From Eggerthellaceae bacterium (lineage in GTDB: Bacteria > Actinomycetota > Coriobacteriia > Coriobacteriales > Eggerthellaceae), in NCBI GenBank assembly GCA_900754495.1, contig CAAEDC010000139.1:1-8500 (forward strand): 8,500 nt of DNA, written 5' to 3'. Below, piece by piece: positions 1 to 6,458 of the stretch. Position 1 is the stretch's first letter; each line of letters begins with the position of its first letter. A program made the translations under genes and the position numbers. The notes beneath the pieces are model-generated. The model was given only the letters and a program-made list of their open reading frames with translations, made no database searches and was not told the origin of the DNA.

Positions 1-2972
1 GCGAGCAGATGCGACTCGAGGGCGAGCCTCTCGTCGTCAGCGGCGAGCAGCAGCGTCTCGTTGGCGCAGAAGCCCGAGGTCGTGGGCTCCTCTCTCAACG
101 TCACGGCGACCGCCCCTCCATCGGCGATGCTCACGCGCGCGCTGCCGTTGCTGGAGAGGATCGAGCGGGGCAGGCGGGAATCGAGCTCGTATTCGCCGGT
201 CGGCGTGCCGTCGGGGGAGTAGGTGAGGAGCCAAAGGCCCTGCTCGTAGACGCTCTCGATCGTACGTGAGTTCATGAGCAGCGCGATGCCGCCGTCGTTC
301 GCGTCGGCAGCGAAGATGCCCCGGTACTCTCCGCACTGCACGGTCACGGCGCTGTCGGGAAGCGTGATCGCGGGAGCCGATCCGTCGGAGGCGTCCGCCG
401 GGCCGCCCTCCCCGCCGTCCTCGAGCGCCTCGGCGAGGGCCGCCGTCGATACGATCGCGATCGCGGGAGCCCCCTGCTCGTCGTAGCGGATGAGCGCGAC
501 GGCGTCGTCCCCGACGCATGCGTTGTCGCTCACATCCACCGTGCCCCGCAGCGAGGAGAGCCCGCCTTGCCCGTCGGGGCGCAGGGAGATGACGGTGCAG
601 TCGTTTGCGCCGGGATTGTAATGGAGCGCCACGAGACCCTCGTCGGAGGCGGAGAAGATCGGAAGCCGGGCGTTCTCGAGCGCGCCCTCCGCCGTCACGG
701 CTCCGGTCCCGGCGTCCACGAAGAGGATCCGCGCGGAGGAGGCGGACCGGACGAGGACGTACGCGATGCCGCCGTCGGCCAGAGGGATGGCGCGGACGCT
801 CGAATCGGAGCCGGAGGGCATCTCGATATCGGCGTCGACCATCATCGTGCGCAGCGCCGTGCCGTCCTCGGAGAGCGTGCCGAGCGCCACGCGCCCGTCC
901 TTGGCGTAGAAGAACGCCCGCGTTCCGTCGGCGAGCTCGACGATGTCCGTCATGCGATGGGGGTCGGTGACCGATGTCGCGTCGGCGTAGGAGCCCGTGC
1001 GGGCGATCGCGGCGACGTCGCCCGCATCGAGCGCGATGCGGATCTCGGGGGAGAGCTCGGCTTCGGTTCCGGTCTGGGCGATGATGAACTGCCCGGCGGG
1101 GAAGACGATCTCGCAGGACGACCCCGCCTTGATCTCGTCCGGATCGAAGTAGCAGCTCACCGTGATGGACATGCCGTCGACCTCGATCATGGCCGGATGG
1201 GTCTTGCCGTCGACGATGAGCCGCGTGGAGCCGTCCGGCGTCGAGGCGGCGAGATGGGGGGCGACGGTCGCTTCGAATCGAAGCTGCGTCATGTTGAGCA
1301 CCTGCTGCTCGCCGACGGGCGTGATCGCGAAATCGGGCAGGTCGGGCGCATCATCGCCGGAATGGGAGATGGTGAGCGTCCCGCCGTCCACGCCGCAGGC
1401 GTCGGCGCGCACGCTGATGCCCGTGTAGCCGAGCGCCTTGCTCTCGTAGAAGTTCGTCGAGGGGTAGGTGTCGGGCGTGATCTCGACCCCCTCGGTGAGC
1501 ATGCAGCCGAAATGCCCCGAGGTCGCGGAGGGGGACTGGAACGGCGCGGAGTTGTGCGGCTCCGCCATGTCGGCGTCGACGAGCTCGATCAGCTGGTCGT
1601 TGACGTTGCCGAAGGTGTTGGTCTGGATGAAATCGGCGCCGCCCTGGGTGAGCGATGCTTGGATGCGGTACATCCTGAACCCGGAGGGGATCGGGAGGGT
1701 GTCGAGCCCGGAGGTGTAGCTCACGCTCTGGTTGCCGATGTGCCGGTCGTATTGCAGCAGGTAGTACGAGGAGAACGGCCCCTCGTCGGCGTTCGAGACC
1801 ATGACGATGCCGCCGGTGCTCCCGTCATCGCCGATGAAGGCCCCCAGGTCGATCTTCGTCGAGGAGGAGCCGTCGGCTGCCGGATCGGCCTGCTGGACCG
1901 TCTGTCCGCCGCGCGTGACGGTGATCCCGCTGCTGTTGGCCACGACGCGGGTGACGTCGTCGTCCTTGATCCAGCCGAGGAGCCACTTGGAGAACCCGTT
2001 GTGGTCGCCGGTGTTGTTGTCCATCATGTCGAAGGTGAGCGAGCCCGTGCGTCCCGAAGAGGGGCTGGTCATCGCGGTGTAGGAGTAGTAGTCGGGCAGA
2101 CCCAGCACATGCCCTGTCTCGTGGATGATCGTGCGCGCCGCCTCGGGATTGTCGGAGGGGTTGTGCAGCGTGACGAATTTGCAGGGGCTCACGCCGTCGT
2201 AGGAGACGGTCGAGTACATCTTGTCGGCGTTGCTCCACCAGGTGGTGCCCCATTCCGCGTCTCCGCCGGCGAAGTGCAGGTAGATCGCGTCGATGAGGCC
2301 GTCTCTGTTGCCGTCGAACCGGGAGAAGTCGACGGTCGGGTCCAGCGCGGCGAGCGCTTCGTGGTACAGCTCCTGGATGTTGTTGGTGTAGTAGGAGCGC
2401 GCGTGCTTGGCGCGGTAATCGAACGCCTTGCCCTCGATGGAGAGCTTGCCGTACGAGGAGCGCTGGTAGTAGCCGTTCAGGCTCTCGTAGGGGTAGACGC
2501 CCGCGGTGCCGTTGCCGTCGACGATCGCCTGCAGGGCCTCGAGCGTGTCGCCCTCAAAGAATTCGCGGGCGGGCTCGTCCCCCTCGGCGGGGAAGGACAC
2601 GCGAAGCAGCACCACGCGGGCGGTCCCCTCCGTGGGCATGCCGCCCTGCCAGTTGGTGGGCACGGCGTTGGTCGCCACGCCGTCGAGCGCGTTCTGGCGG
2701 GCGATCGCCTGCTGAATCAGCGATTCATCGGGCTGGTCGTGCCCGAGCGCGTCCTGGAACGCCTGGCGCTGCTCGAGGGTTCCGTCGGCTTCGTAGCGGG
2801 CGAGGTCCTCGGCGCTGGGCTGGCAGGGGGAGTCCGCCTCGTCGGCGAGCGCCGCGATGGGATGCGCGGCGGCGAGGAGGGCGATCGCTGCGAGCAGGGC
2901 TGCCAAAAGCAGCGCGGCGCTTCGTGCGGCGATGCTGCGGGGGGAAGGCGTTCGCGAGGTGGGGGCCGTCAT
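1..2972 (-). CDS. Secreted M6-family (immune inhibitor A-like) zinc metalloprotease, C-terminus cut off by window edge
   Basis: The minus-strand frame is open from ATG 2972 to base 1, giving 990 residues with no stop. Residues 1-43 look like a signal peptide: Arg-containing N-region, Ala/Leu-rich core, cleavage site ALA|D after residue 43. A propeptide-like stretch follows, then the catalytic domain (about 110-340). Zinc site HETGHVLGLPD starts at H284 (H284, E285, H288; further D294). A Met-turn-like FDMMDN lies at 314-319. A Ca-binding-like loop, DGNRDGLID, spans D220-D228; such Asp-rich loops are usual in M6 peptidases. GFRMYRI and LIELVDAD segments near 430-460 also fit the family. From about 670 onward, repeated short beta-rich, Gly/Asp-turn segments suggest a propeller-like region, but this is inference. 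The start is chosen for AAAGGA at 2981-2986, 8 nt upstream. An in-frame ATG at 3017 would add 15 residues but overlaps a likely -10 box. Expected role: an extracellular protein-degrading enzyme. Surface anchoring cannot be judged because the end is missing. Confidence -1.
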   Translation of the reverse strand, partial: MTAPTSRTPSPRSIAARSAALLLAALLAAIALLAAAHPIAALADEADSPCQPSAEDLARYEADGTLEQRQAFQDALGHDQPDESLIQQAIARQNALDGVATNAVPTNWQGGMPTEGTARVVLLRVSFPAEGDEPAREFFEGDTLEALQAIVDGNGTAGVYPYESLNGYYQRSSYGKLSIEGKAFDYRAKHARSYYTNNIQELYHEALAALDPTVDFSRFDGNRDGLIDAIYLHFAGGDAEWGTTWWSNADKMYSTVSYDGVSPCKFVTLHNPSDNPEAARTIIHETGHVLGLPDYYSYTAMTSPSSGRTGSLTFDMMDNNTGDHNGFSKWLLGWIKDDDVTRVVANSSGITVTRGGQTVQQADPAADGSSSTKIDLGAFIGDDGSTGGIVMVSNADEGPFSSYYLLQYDRHIGNQSVSYTSGLDTLPIPSGFRMYRIQASLTQGGADFIQTNTFGNVNDQLIELVDADMAEPHNSAPFQSPSATSGHFGCMLTEGVEITPDTYPSTNFYESKALGYTGISVRADACGVDGGTLTISHSGDDAPDLPDFAITPVGEQQVLNMTQLRFEATVAPHLAASTPDGSTRLIVDGKTHPAMIEVDGMSITVSCYFDPDEIKAGSSCEIVFPAGQFIIAQTGTEAELSPEIRIALDAGDVAAIARTGSYADATSVTDPHRMTDIVELADGTRAFFYAKDGRVALGTLSEDGTALRTMMVDADIEMPSGSDSSVRAIPLADGGIAYVLVRSASSARILFVDAGTGAVTAEGALENARLPIFSASDEGLVALHYNPGANDCTVISLRPDGQGGLSSLRGTVDVSDNACVGDDAVALIRYDEQGAPAIAIVSTAALAEALEDGGEGGPADASDGSAPAITLPDSAVTVQCGEYRGIFAADANDGGIALLMNSRTIESVYEQGLWLLTYSPDGTPTGEYELDSRLPRSILSSNGSARVSIADGGAVAVTLREEPTTSGFCANETLLLAADDERLALESHLL

Positions 2973-3015
2973 CGTCGTGGTCCTTTCGGCGGGGTCGGTT
3001 CGCCTTGATGATGAC

Positions 3016-3021
3016 ATGATA
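3016..3021 (-). promoter_or_regulatory. Possible -10 box of the metalloprotease gene
   Basis: Read on the minus strand the bases are TATCAT, one mismatch from TATAAT. Transcription would begin near 3009, leaving a leader of about 36 nt that carries the AAAGGA ribosome-binding site. No convincing -35 hexamer lies 16-19 nt upstream, so this is a weak call. The position would exclude the in-frame ATG at 3017 as start codon. Confidence 0.3.
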
Positions 3022-3114
3022 GCGCCTCGGGGCCGACGGGGCTTCGAGAGGATGCGCCCGCGCGCGGTTCGACCGAAAAACCGAACGACGGGCGGCGTGC
3101 CGCGCCGGTGGTGT

Positions 3115-3149
3115 GTCGCGCCGCTGCGTCGCGCCGCTGCGTCGCGCCG
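3115..3149. repeat. 13-bp tandem repeat, about 2.7 copies, in the hydrolase-protease gap
   Basis: The unit GTCGCGCCGCTGC occurs at 3115-3127 and 3128-3140, with a partial third copy (first 9 bases) at 3141-3149. Nearby, GGCGGGAT is repeated twice head to tail at 3182-3197. The surrounding gap (2973-3209) has no supported gene. A weak inverted repeat (GTTCG/CGAAC) at about 3067-3086 has no T-run behind it on either strand, so I do not call it a terminator. The repeats are most simply slippage products in GC-rich DNA. Confidence 0.7.
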
Positions 3150-3209
3150 TCGGAACGTATCGCCGAGGGGGCGCGGGACGCGGCGGGATGGCGGGATGCT
3201 CCGCGGCAG

Positions 3210-3890
3210 CTACGGCTCCAGGAACGCGAGGACCGCCTCGTTGAAGGCGGCGGGATCCTCCTCGGCGACGAAGTGGCTGCCGGGCAGCACGACCATCCTG
3301 CCCTGGGGGAGCGCTTCGGCGATGAGGCGGCTGTGCGCATGCTCGATCATGTCGCGGTCGCCGACGATGACGAGCGCGGGCATGCCGAGCGCCGCGAGCT
3401 GCGACGGGTCGATGTCGGGCTCGTCGATCATGAGGCGCTGCAGGTCGGCGAGGTGCTTGGCGGCGGGGTCTCGGTCCTCGGATGCGCGGGCGCGCTCGTA
3501 GGTGGCGAGGATGTCGCGGCGAACCTCGGGCGTGAGGCCGTCGAAGGACAGGTTGGCGCCGTTGAGGACGAGCCTGCACACGCGGTCGGGATGGCGCAGC
3601 GCGAACACGAGCGCGATGTTGCCGCCGTCCGAGAAACCGAGCAGATGCGCACGCGCGATCCCCCGCTCGTCCATGAAGTCGGCGAGATCGTCGGCGAACT
3701 GGCTGATGGTGAACGGCTTTTTCCCGCGCGGGCTCGCGCCGTGGCCGCGCGTGTCGAGCGCGATGGTGCGGAAGCGGCGCGCGAAGGCCTCCATCTGGCC
3801 GGAGAAGTAGGAGCAGTCGCCTCCGTTGCCGTGCAGCAGGATGAGGGGCTCGCCCGCGCCCCGCTCCTCGTAGTGCAGCTTGATGTCCAT
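3210..3890 (-). CDS. Alpha/beta hydrolase (serine hydrolase fold)
   Basis: A 226-residue protein with all the landmarks of a small alpha/beta hydrolase. An oxyanion-type HGNGG lies at 20-24. The nucleophile elbow GFSDGG (85-90) has S87 as the catalytic serine. The acid is probably D180 in VGDRD (176-180), and H206 in PGSHF is the base. The strand pattern LILLHG...TIALDTRGHGAS is classic for the family. There is no signal peptide, so it should be cytoplasmic. The start is secure: AAGGAGGA (3897-3904) sits 6 nt upstream of the ATG. It lies 24 nt downstream of the RNA methyltransferase gene and is probably co-transcribed with it. The substrate cannot be told from sequence; esterase, lactonase or C-C hydrolase activity are all possible. 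Length is slightly short for the family because the cap region between about 115 and 165 is small. Confidence 0.93.
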   Translation of the reverse strand: MDIKLHYEERGAGEPLILLHGNGGDCSYFSGQMEAFARRFRTIALDTRGHGASPRGKKPFTISQFADDLADFMDERGIARAHLLGFSDGGNIALVFALRHPDRVCRLVLNGANLSFDGLTPEVRRDILATYERARASEDRDPAAKHLADLQRLMIDEPDIDPSQLAALGMPALVIVGDRDMIEHAHSRLIAEALPQGRMVVLPGSHFVAEEDPAAFNEAVLAFLEP

Positions 3891-3914
3891 CGTCGGTCCT
3901 CCTTCGCGGACGGG

Positions 3915-4850
3915 TCAGCGCTTCTTCTTGACGAGGGCGACGAAGAAGCCCTCGAACAGGTCCGTCGGGCAGACGACCGCCGCCTCGGGCAGGCGGCAGG
4001 GCAGAAGCGGCACGCCTTCGAGCAGGCCTTCCGGCAGCGGTTCGAGCTCGGAGTCCGAGTTGGGGAGCACGCGTTCGAGCACGCCCTCGTTCTCGTCCGC
4101 CAGGATCGAGCACGTGGCGTAGACGAGGACGCCGCCCGGCGCGAGCACGTCGAGCGCGCGGCGCAGGAGCGCCTGCTGCGTCTTGACGCTGCGGGCGAGC
4201 AGCTCGTCTGAGAAACCGCATTTGCGCGCGCCCGGGCCGGTCTGCACCGTCCCCGAGCCGCTGCACGGCGCGTCGAGCAGGATCTTGTCGAAGCGGAAGA
4301 ACTCGTCGAGCTTGCGGGCGTCGCATTCCATCACGGTGACGCGCGCGGCGCCCTGGCGGGCGAGGTTGTAGCGCAGGCGCTCGGCCCGCACATGGTTCTT
4401 CTCGCACGCGGTGATGAACGCGCCGCCACCCGAAAGCGCCGCCATCTGGCAGGTCTTGCCGCCGGGAGCGGCCGCCATGTCAAGGATGTTCTCGCCGGGG
4501 CGCGGGTCGAGCGCGAGCGCGGGCAGCATCGCCGAGAGGCTCTGCAGGTAGAGCTCGCCGGCGCTGTAGGCGGGAAGCTCCCTCACGGCGTCCTCGCGCG
4601 CGCCGTGGAGGACGAACGCGTCCGCGAGCGCCGGCGCGGGGGCGGGGTCCCATGCGATGCCGGCGTCGTCGAGCTGGCGCGCGATTACGGCGCGATCCGC
4701 CTTGAGCGCGTTGGCGCGCAGCGTCGTCGGGCGCCGCGCCTCGAATCCGGTGAGGATGCGCGCGGAGACCTCGGCGCCGTACTGGGCTTCGAGCCTGCGG
4801 ACGAGGGTTTCCGGGATTGCCGTCGGGGTGTCGTTTCGGGTGTCTGCCAT
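3915..4850 (-). CDS. NOL1/NOP2/Sun-family RNA (cytosine-5) methyltransferase, RsmB/RsmF-like
   Basis: A 311-residue SAM-dependent RNA m5C methyltransferase. SAM-binding motif I is DMAAAPGGKT (124-133), with E150 at the end of the next strand and D177 in ECDARK. Motif IV is LDAPCSGSGT (192-201) with C196. Motif VI is YATCS (244-248) with C247. In this family one Cys (motif VI) attacks C6 of the cytosine and the other (motif IV) helps release the product; both are present. The N-terminal 110 residues match the usual RNA-binding lead-in (TLRANALK, 43-50). It lacks the NusB-like domain of true RsmB, and the C-terminus ends right after FEGFFVALVKKKR, so there is no appended PUA/RsmF extension. The target (rRNA or tRNA) is therefore uncertain. 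The start is supported by GAGGA at 4857-4861, 6 nt upstream. It lies 51 nt behind the cupin gene and 24 nt ahead of the hydrolase, probably one operon. Confidence 0.93.
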   Translation of the reverse strand: MADTRNDTPTAIPETLVRRLEAQYGAEVSARILTGFEARRPTTLRANALKADRAVIARQLDDAGIAWDPAPAPALADAFVLHGAREDAVRELPAYSAGELYLQSLSAMLPALALDPRPGENILDMAAAPGGKTCQMAALSGGGAFITACEKNHVRAERLRYNLARQGAARVTVMECDARKLDEFFRFDKILLDAPCSGSGTVQTGPGARKCGFSDELLARSVKTQQALLRRALDVLAPGGVLVYATCSILADENEGVLERVLPNSDSELEPLPEGLLEGVPLLPCRLPEAAVVCPTDLFEGFFVALVKKKR

Positions 4851-4901
4851 AGGGTGTCCTCGGGTGATGCGGGCGAGCGGTTCGCGCGGTCGGGGGCCGA
4901 A

Positions 4902-5375
4902 CTACGCCAGGACCTTGACCACGATCTTGCGGACGCGCTGCGGGCGGCCGCCCTCGGCGGAGGGGATGCAGCGGGGCTTGTGCGCATCCTCGGGCGCCAC
5001 CACCGCGAGGTCGCCCGGTCTGAGGACGATCTCGCTTTCCGGCGCGCCGGGGGCGGCAGAGAACAGCCCGCCGTCTCCTTTCTCGTCGAAGCCTCCCTCC
5101 GGCTCGAGCTCCTCGAGCGGCGCGTACCACATCGACTCGATGCCTGCGACCATGAACTGCACGTCGTAATAGCGCCGATGCGCCTCGTAGAGGCGCTCTC
5201 CGGCGGGCGCCGTCTCGTATTCCTGGACGTTGGCGAACACCTCTTCGCCGTCGATGTCGACGCGTCCGACGGGGAGCGTGCGAAGGTCGTCGCGGTTCAG
5301 GAAGGCATAGGCTTTGCGGAAGCGCTCGGAGAGGTAATCATGGCGCAGCGCGTTGTCGAGTTGGGCTACCAGCAT
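4902..5375 (-). CDS. YhcH/YjgK/YiaL (EbgC, DUF386) family cupin protein
   Basis: A 157-residue protein, normal size for this family. The signature segment VFANVQEYETAP (46-57), YEAHRRYYDVQFMVAGIE (63-80) and the late PGDLAVVAPEDAHKPR (120-135) are all recognisable. H66, D71, Q73 and H132 are the likely metal or active-site residues of the double-stranded beta-helix. Characterised relatives include E. coli YhcH (NanQ), reported as an N-acetylneuraminate anomerase, EbgC of the evolved beta-galactosidase, and TabA. A role in sugar-anomer handling is therefore the best guess, but no sugar-utilisation gene is adjacent. The ATG is preceded by AAAGG (5382-5386) at 6 nt. It is the first gene of the leftward transcript and shares a 75-nt promoter region with the divergent patatin gene. 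Confidence 0.92.
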   Translation of the reverse strand: MLVAQLDNALRHDYLSERFRKAYAFLNRDDLRTLPVGRVDIDGEEVFANVQEYETAPAGERLYEAHRRYYDVQFMVAGIESMWYAPLEELEPEGGFDEKGDGGLFSAAPGAPESEIVLRPGDLAVVAPEDAHKPRCIPSAEGGRPQRVRKIVVKVLA

Positions 5376-5415
5376 GGCGGGCCTTTCTTCTTGGGGGCGT
5401 TTGGCACGTTTCTGT

Positions 5416-5421
5416 ATTGTA
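5416..5421 (-). promoter_or_regulatory. Putative -10 box for the leftward cupin/methyltransferase/hydrolase transcript
   Basis: Minus-strand bases read TACAAT, one mismatch from consensus. Initiation near 5409 would give a leader of about 34 nt containing the AAAGG site of the cupin gene. No good -35 match is seen at the usual distance. The expected -35 position (about 5439-5444) coincides with the rightward promoter's -10, so the two promoters would overlap. Confidence 0.45.
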
Positions 5422-5437
5422 GCGCCGGCGGAGCGGC

Positions 5438-5443
5438 TATACT
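5438..5443 (+). promoter_or_regulatory. Putative -10 box for the patatin gene, leaderless arrangement
   Basis: TATACT lies 7 nt before ATG 5451, the spacing at which transcription would start at or next to the A of the start codon. There is no Shine-Dalgarno sequence at the normal distance (GCGGTGC directly precedes the ATG), which fits a leaderless mRNA. The -35 region is poor; the best is TTGTAG at 5417-5422 with a short 15-nt spacer. Confidence 0.5.
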
Positions 5444-5450
5444 GCGGTGC

Positions 5451-6458
5451 ATGGATACTTCGAAATCATCACAGAGCCGGGTGGCGGGAGCGTCGGGTGT
5501 CACGGGCGGCATGGGTGCTGCGGCCGGCATGGGTGCCGCGGACCTTCCGAAAGCCGCGTCCGACCTCGCCGTCAACATCCCCGATGTCGCCCTCATCGTC
5601 GAGGGCGGCGGCATGCGCGCCAGCTATACGGCCGGCGCGATGGTCACGCTGCTTCAGCGCGACTTGAACTTCCCCAAGGTCTACGGCATCTCCGCGGGCT
5701 CGAGCCATTCGGTCAACTACCTCTCGCGCGACATCCCGCGCACCAAGGCCTCGTTCGTCGACCTCGTCGACGATCCCGACTTCGGCGGGGTGGGAAGCCT
5801 GCTTTCCGGGCGCGGCTACTTCAACGCGGCGCATCTGTACGAGGGGATCGCCGAGGAGCTTCTGGGCACCGACGAGGTGATGGCGCTCGATTGGGAGACG
5901 TTTCGGGCCACCCCCGCCGACCTCCACATCGAGGCGATCGACTGGGACACCGGCGAGACGGTGGCCTGGACCAAGGCGGACATGCCGACGCCGCGCGCCA
6001 TGGGTTTGCGCGTGCGCGCATCGTCGACCATGCCGCTGTTCATGCCGCCGACCGAGATCGACGGGCGCACCTACATGGACGGCGGGATGGGCACGAGCTG
6101 GGGCATCTGCCTGGAGGCGGCGCGCCGCGACGGGTTCGAGCGCTTCTTCATCGTGCGCACGCGTCCGCGCGGCTACCGCAAAAAGCCCCTGGGCGCCGCG
6201 GCGGACGCCGCGATGAAGCTCGCGTTCCGCAAGCACCCCGTGATCGCCGAGCGCACGATCGCGCGCTGGCAGCCCTACAACGAGCTGTGCGACGAGGTCG
6301 AGCGACTCGAGCGGGCGGGCGCCGCGTACGTGTTCTATCCCGAGGCGATGGAGGTCTCCAACAAGGAGACCGACCGCGCCAAGCTCGAGGCGAGCTTCCT
6401 GCGCGGGCTGGCGCAGGCGCAGCGCGAGGCGGACGCGTGGGAGGAGTTCCTCCGATGA
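5451..6458 (+). CDS. Patatin-like phospholipase family protein
   Basis: A 335-residue protein of the patatin/RssA type, a Ser-Asp dyad lipid acyl hydrolase. The glycine-rich oxyanion motif EGGGMR is at 51-56. The nucleophile elbow GISAG (79-83) places the serine at S81. The dyad aspartate is D210 in DGG (210-212). There is no N-terminal signal or membrane helix, so it is likely cytoplasmic and acts on membrane or storage lipids; the exact substrate is unknown. The frame stays open far upstream (to 4392), but that part runs antisense through the methyltransferase and cupin genes. ATG 5451 is the first start after the promoter region. The first 40 residues are Ala/Gly-rich and include a duplicated GMGAA-type segment, so starts at 5511 or 5529 cannot be excluded, though neither has a good ribosome-binding site. 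The gene ends in a 4-nt ATGA overlap with tcdA, suggesting co-translation. Confidence 0.92.
   Translation: MDTSKSSQSRVAGASGVTGGMGAAAGMGAADLPKAASDLAVNIPDVALIVEGGGMRASYTAGAMVTLLQRDLNFPKVYGISAGSSHSVNYLSRDIPRTKASFVDLVDDPDFGGVGSLLSGRGYFNAAHLYEGIAEELLGTDEVMALDWETFRATPADLHIEAIDWDTGETVAWTKADMPTPRAMGLRVRASSTMPLFMPPTEIDGRTYMDGGMGTSWGICLEAARRDGFERFFIVRTRPRGYRKKPLGAAADAAMKLAFRKHPVIAERTIARWQPYNELCDEVERLERAGAAYVFYPEAMEVSNKETDRAKLEASFLRGLAQAQREADAWEEFLR
5505..5540 (+). repeat. 18-bp tandem duplication in the patatin N-terminal coding region
   Basis: Two adjacent copies, GGCGGCATGGGTGCTGCG (5505-5522) and GCCGGCATGGGTGCCGCG (5523-5540), differ at two positions. They encode GGMGAA and AGMGAA (residues 19-30). 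The duplication is in frame and lies in a low-complexity leader ahead of the catalytic domain, so it should be tolerated. Each copy carries an in-frame ATG. Confidence 0.8.
6440..6453 (+). promoter_or_regulatory. Hairpin enclosing the tcdA Shine-Dalgarno (translational coupling element)
   Basis: GGAGG (6440-6444), loop AGTT (6445-6448) and CCTCC (6449-6453) form a perfect 5-bp GC-rich stem ending one base before ATG 6455. GGAGG is also the only good Shine-Dalgarno for tcdA, 8-10 nt upstream of its start. The same bases encode the last residues of the patatin protein (EEFLR), so ribosomes finishing that gene would melt the stem. The structure is read from sequence; the regulatory effect is inferred. 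Confidence 0.55.

Noticed and set aside
567..3008. An 813-codon open frame on the plus strand opposite the metalloprotease gene
   Set aside because: The minus strand encodes a signal peptide, HETGH zinc site and M6 features across the same region. The plus-strand product is a Gly/Arg/Val-rich composition with no recognisable motif, as expected for an antisense frame in GC-rich DNA.
2970..3017. Alternative protease start at ATG 3017
   Set aside because: In frame, but it overlaps the likely -10 box, has no good ribosome-binding site and would place extra polar residues before the signal peptide; ATG 2972 has AAAGGA at 8 nt.
3067..3086. Inverted repeat GTTCG/CGAAC as a terminator of the leftward operon
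   Set aside because: Stem of only 5 bp with a 10-base loop and no T-run on the exit side of either strand.
2725..4407. A 560-codon minus-strand open frame crossing three genes
   Set aside because: Arg/Pro/Ala-rich translation, out of frame with the clearly recognised hydrolase, methyltransferase and protease, no ribosome-binding site.
4392..5450. Upstream extension of the patatin frame
   Set aside because: It runs antisense through the methyltransferase and cupin genes and across the divergent promoter region; patatin similarity starts after 5451.
5447..6454. Possible fusion frame leading into tcdA
   Set aside because: This is the out-of-frame reading of the patatin gene; the ATGA overlap and Shine-Dalgarno place the tcdA start at 6455.
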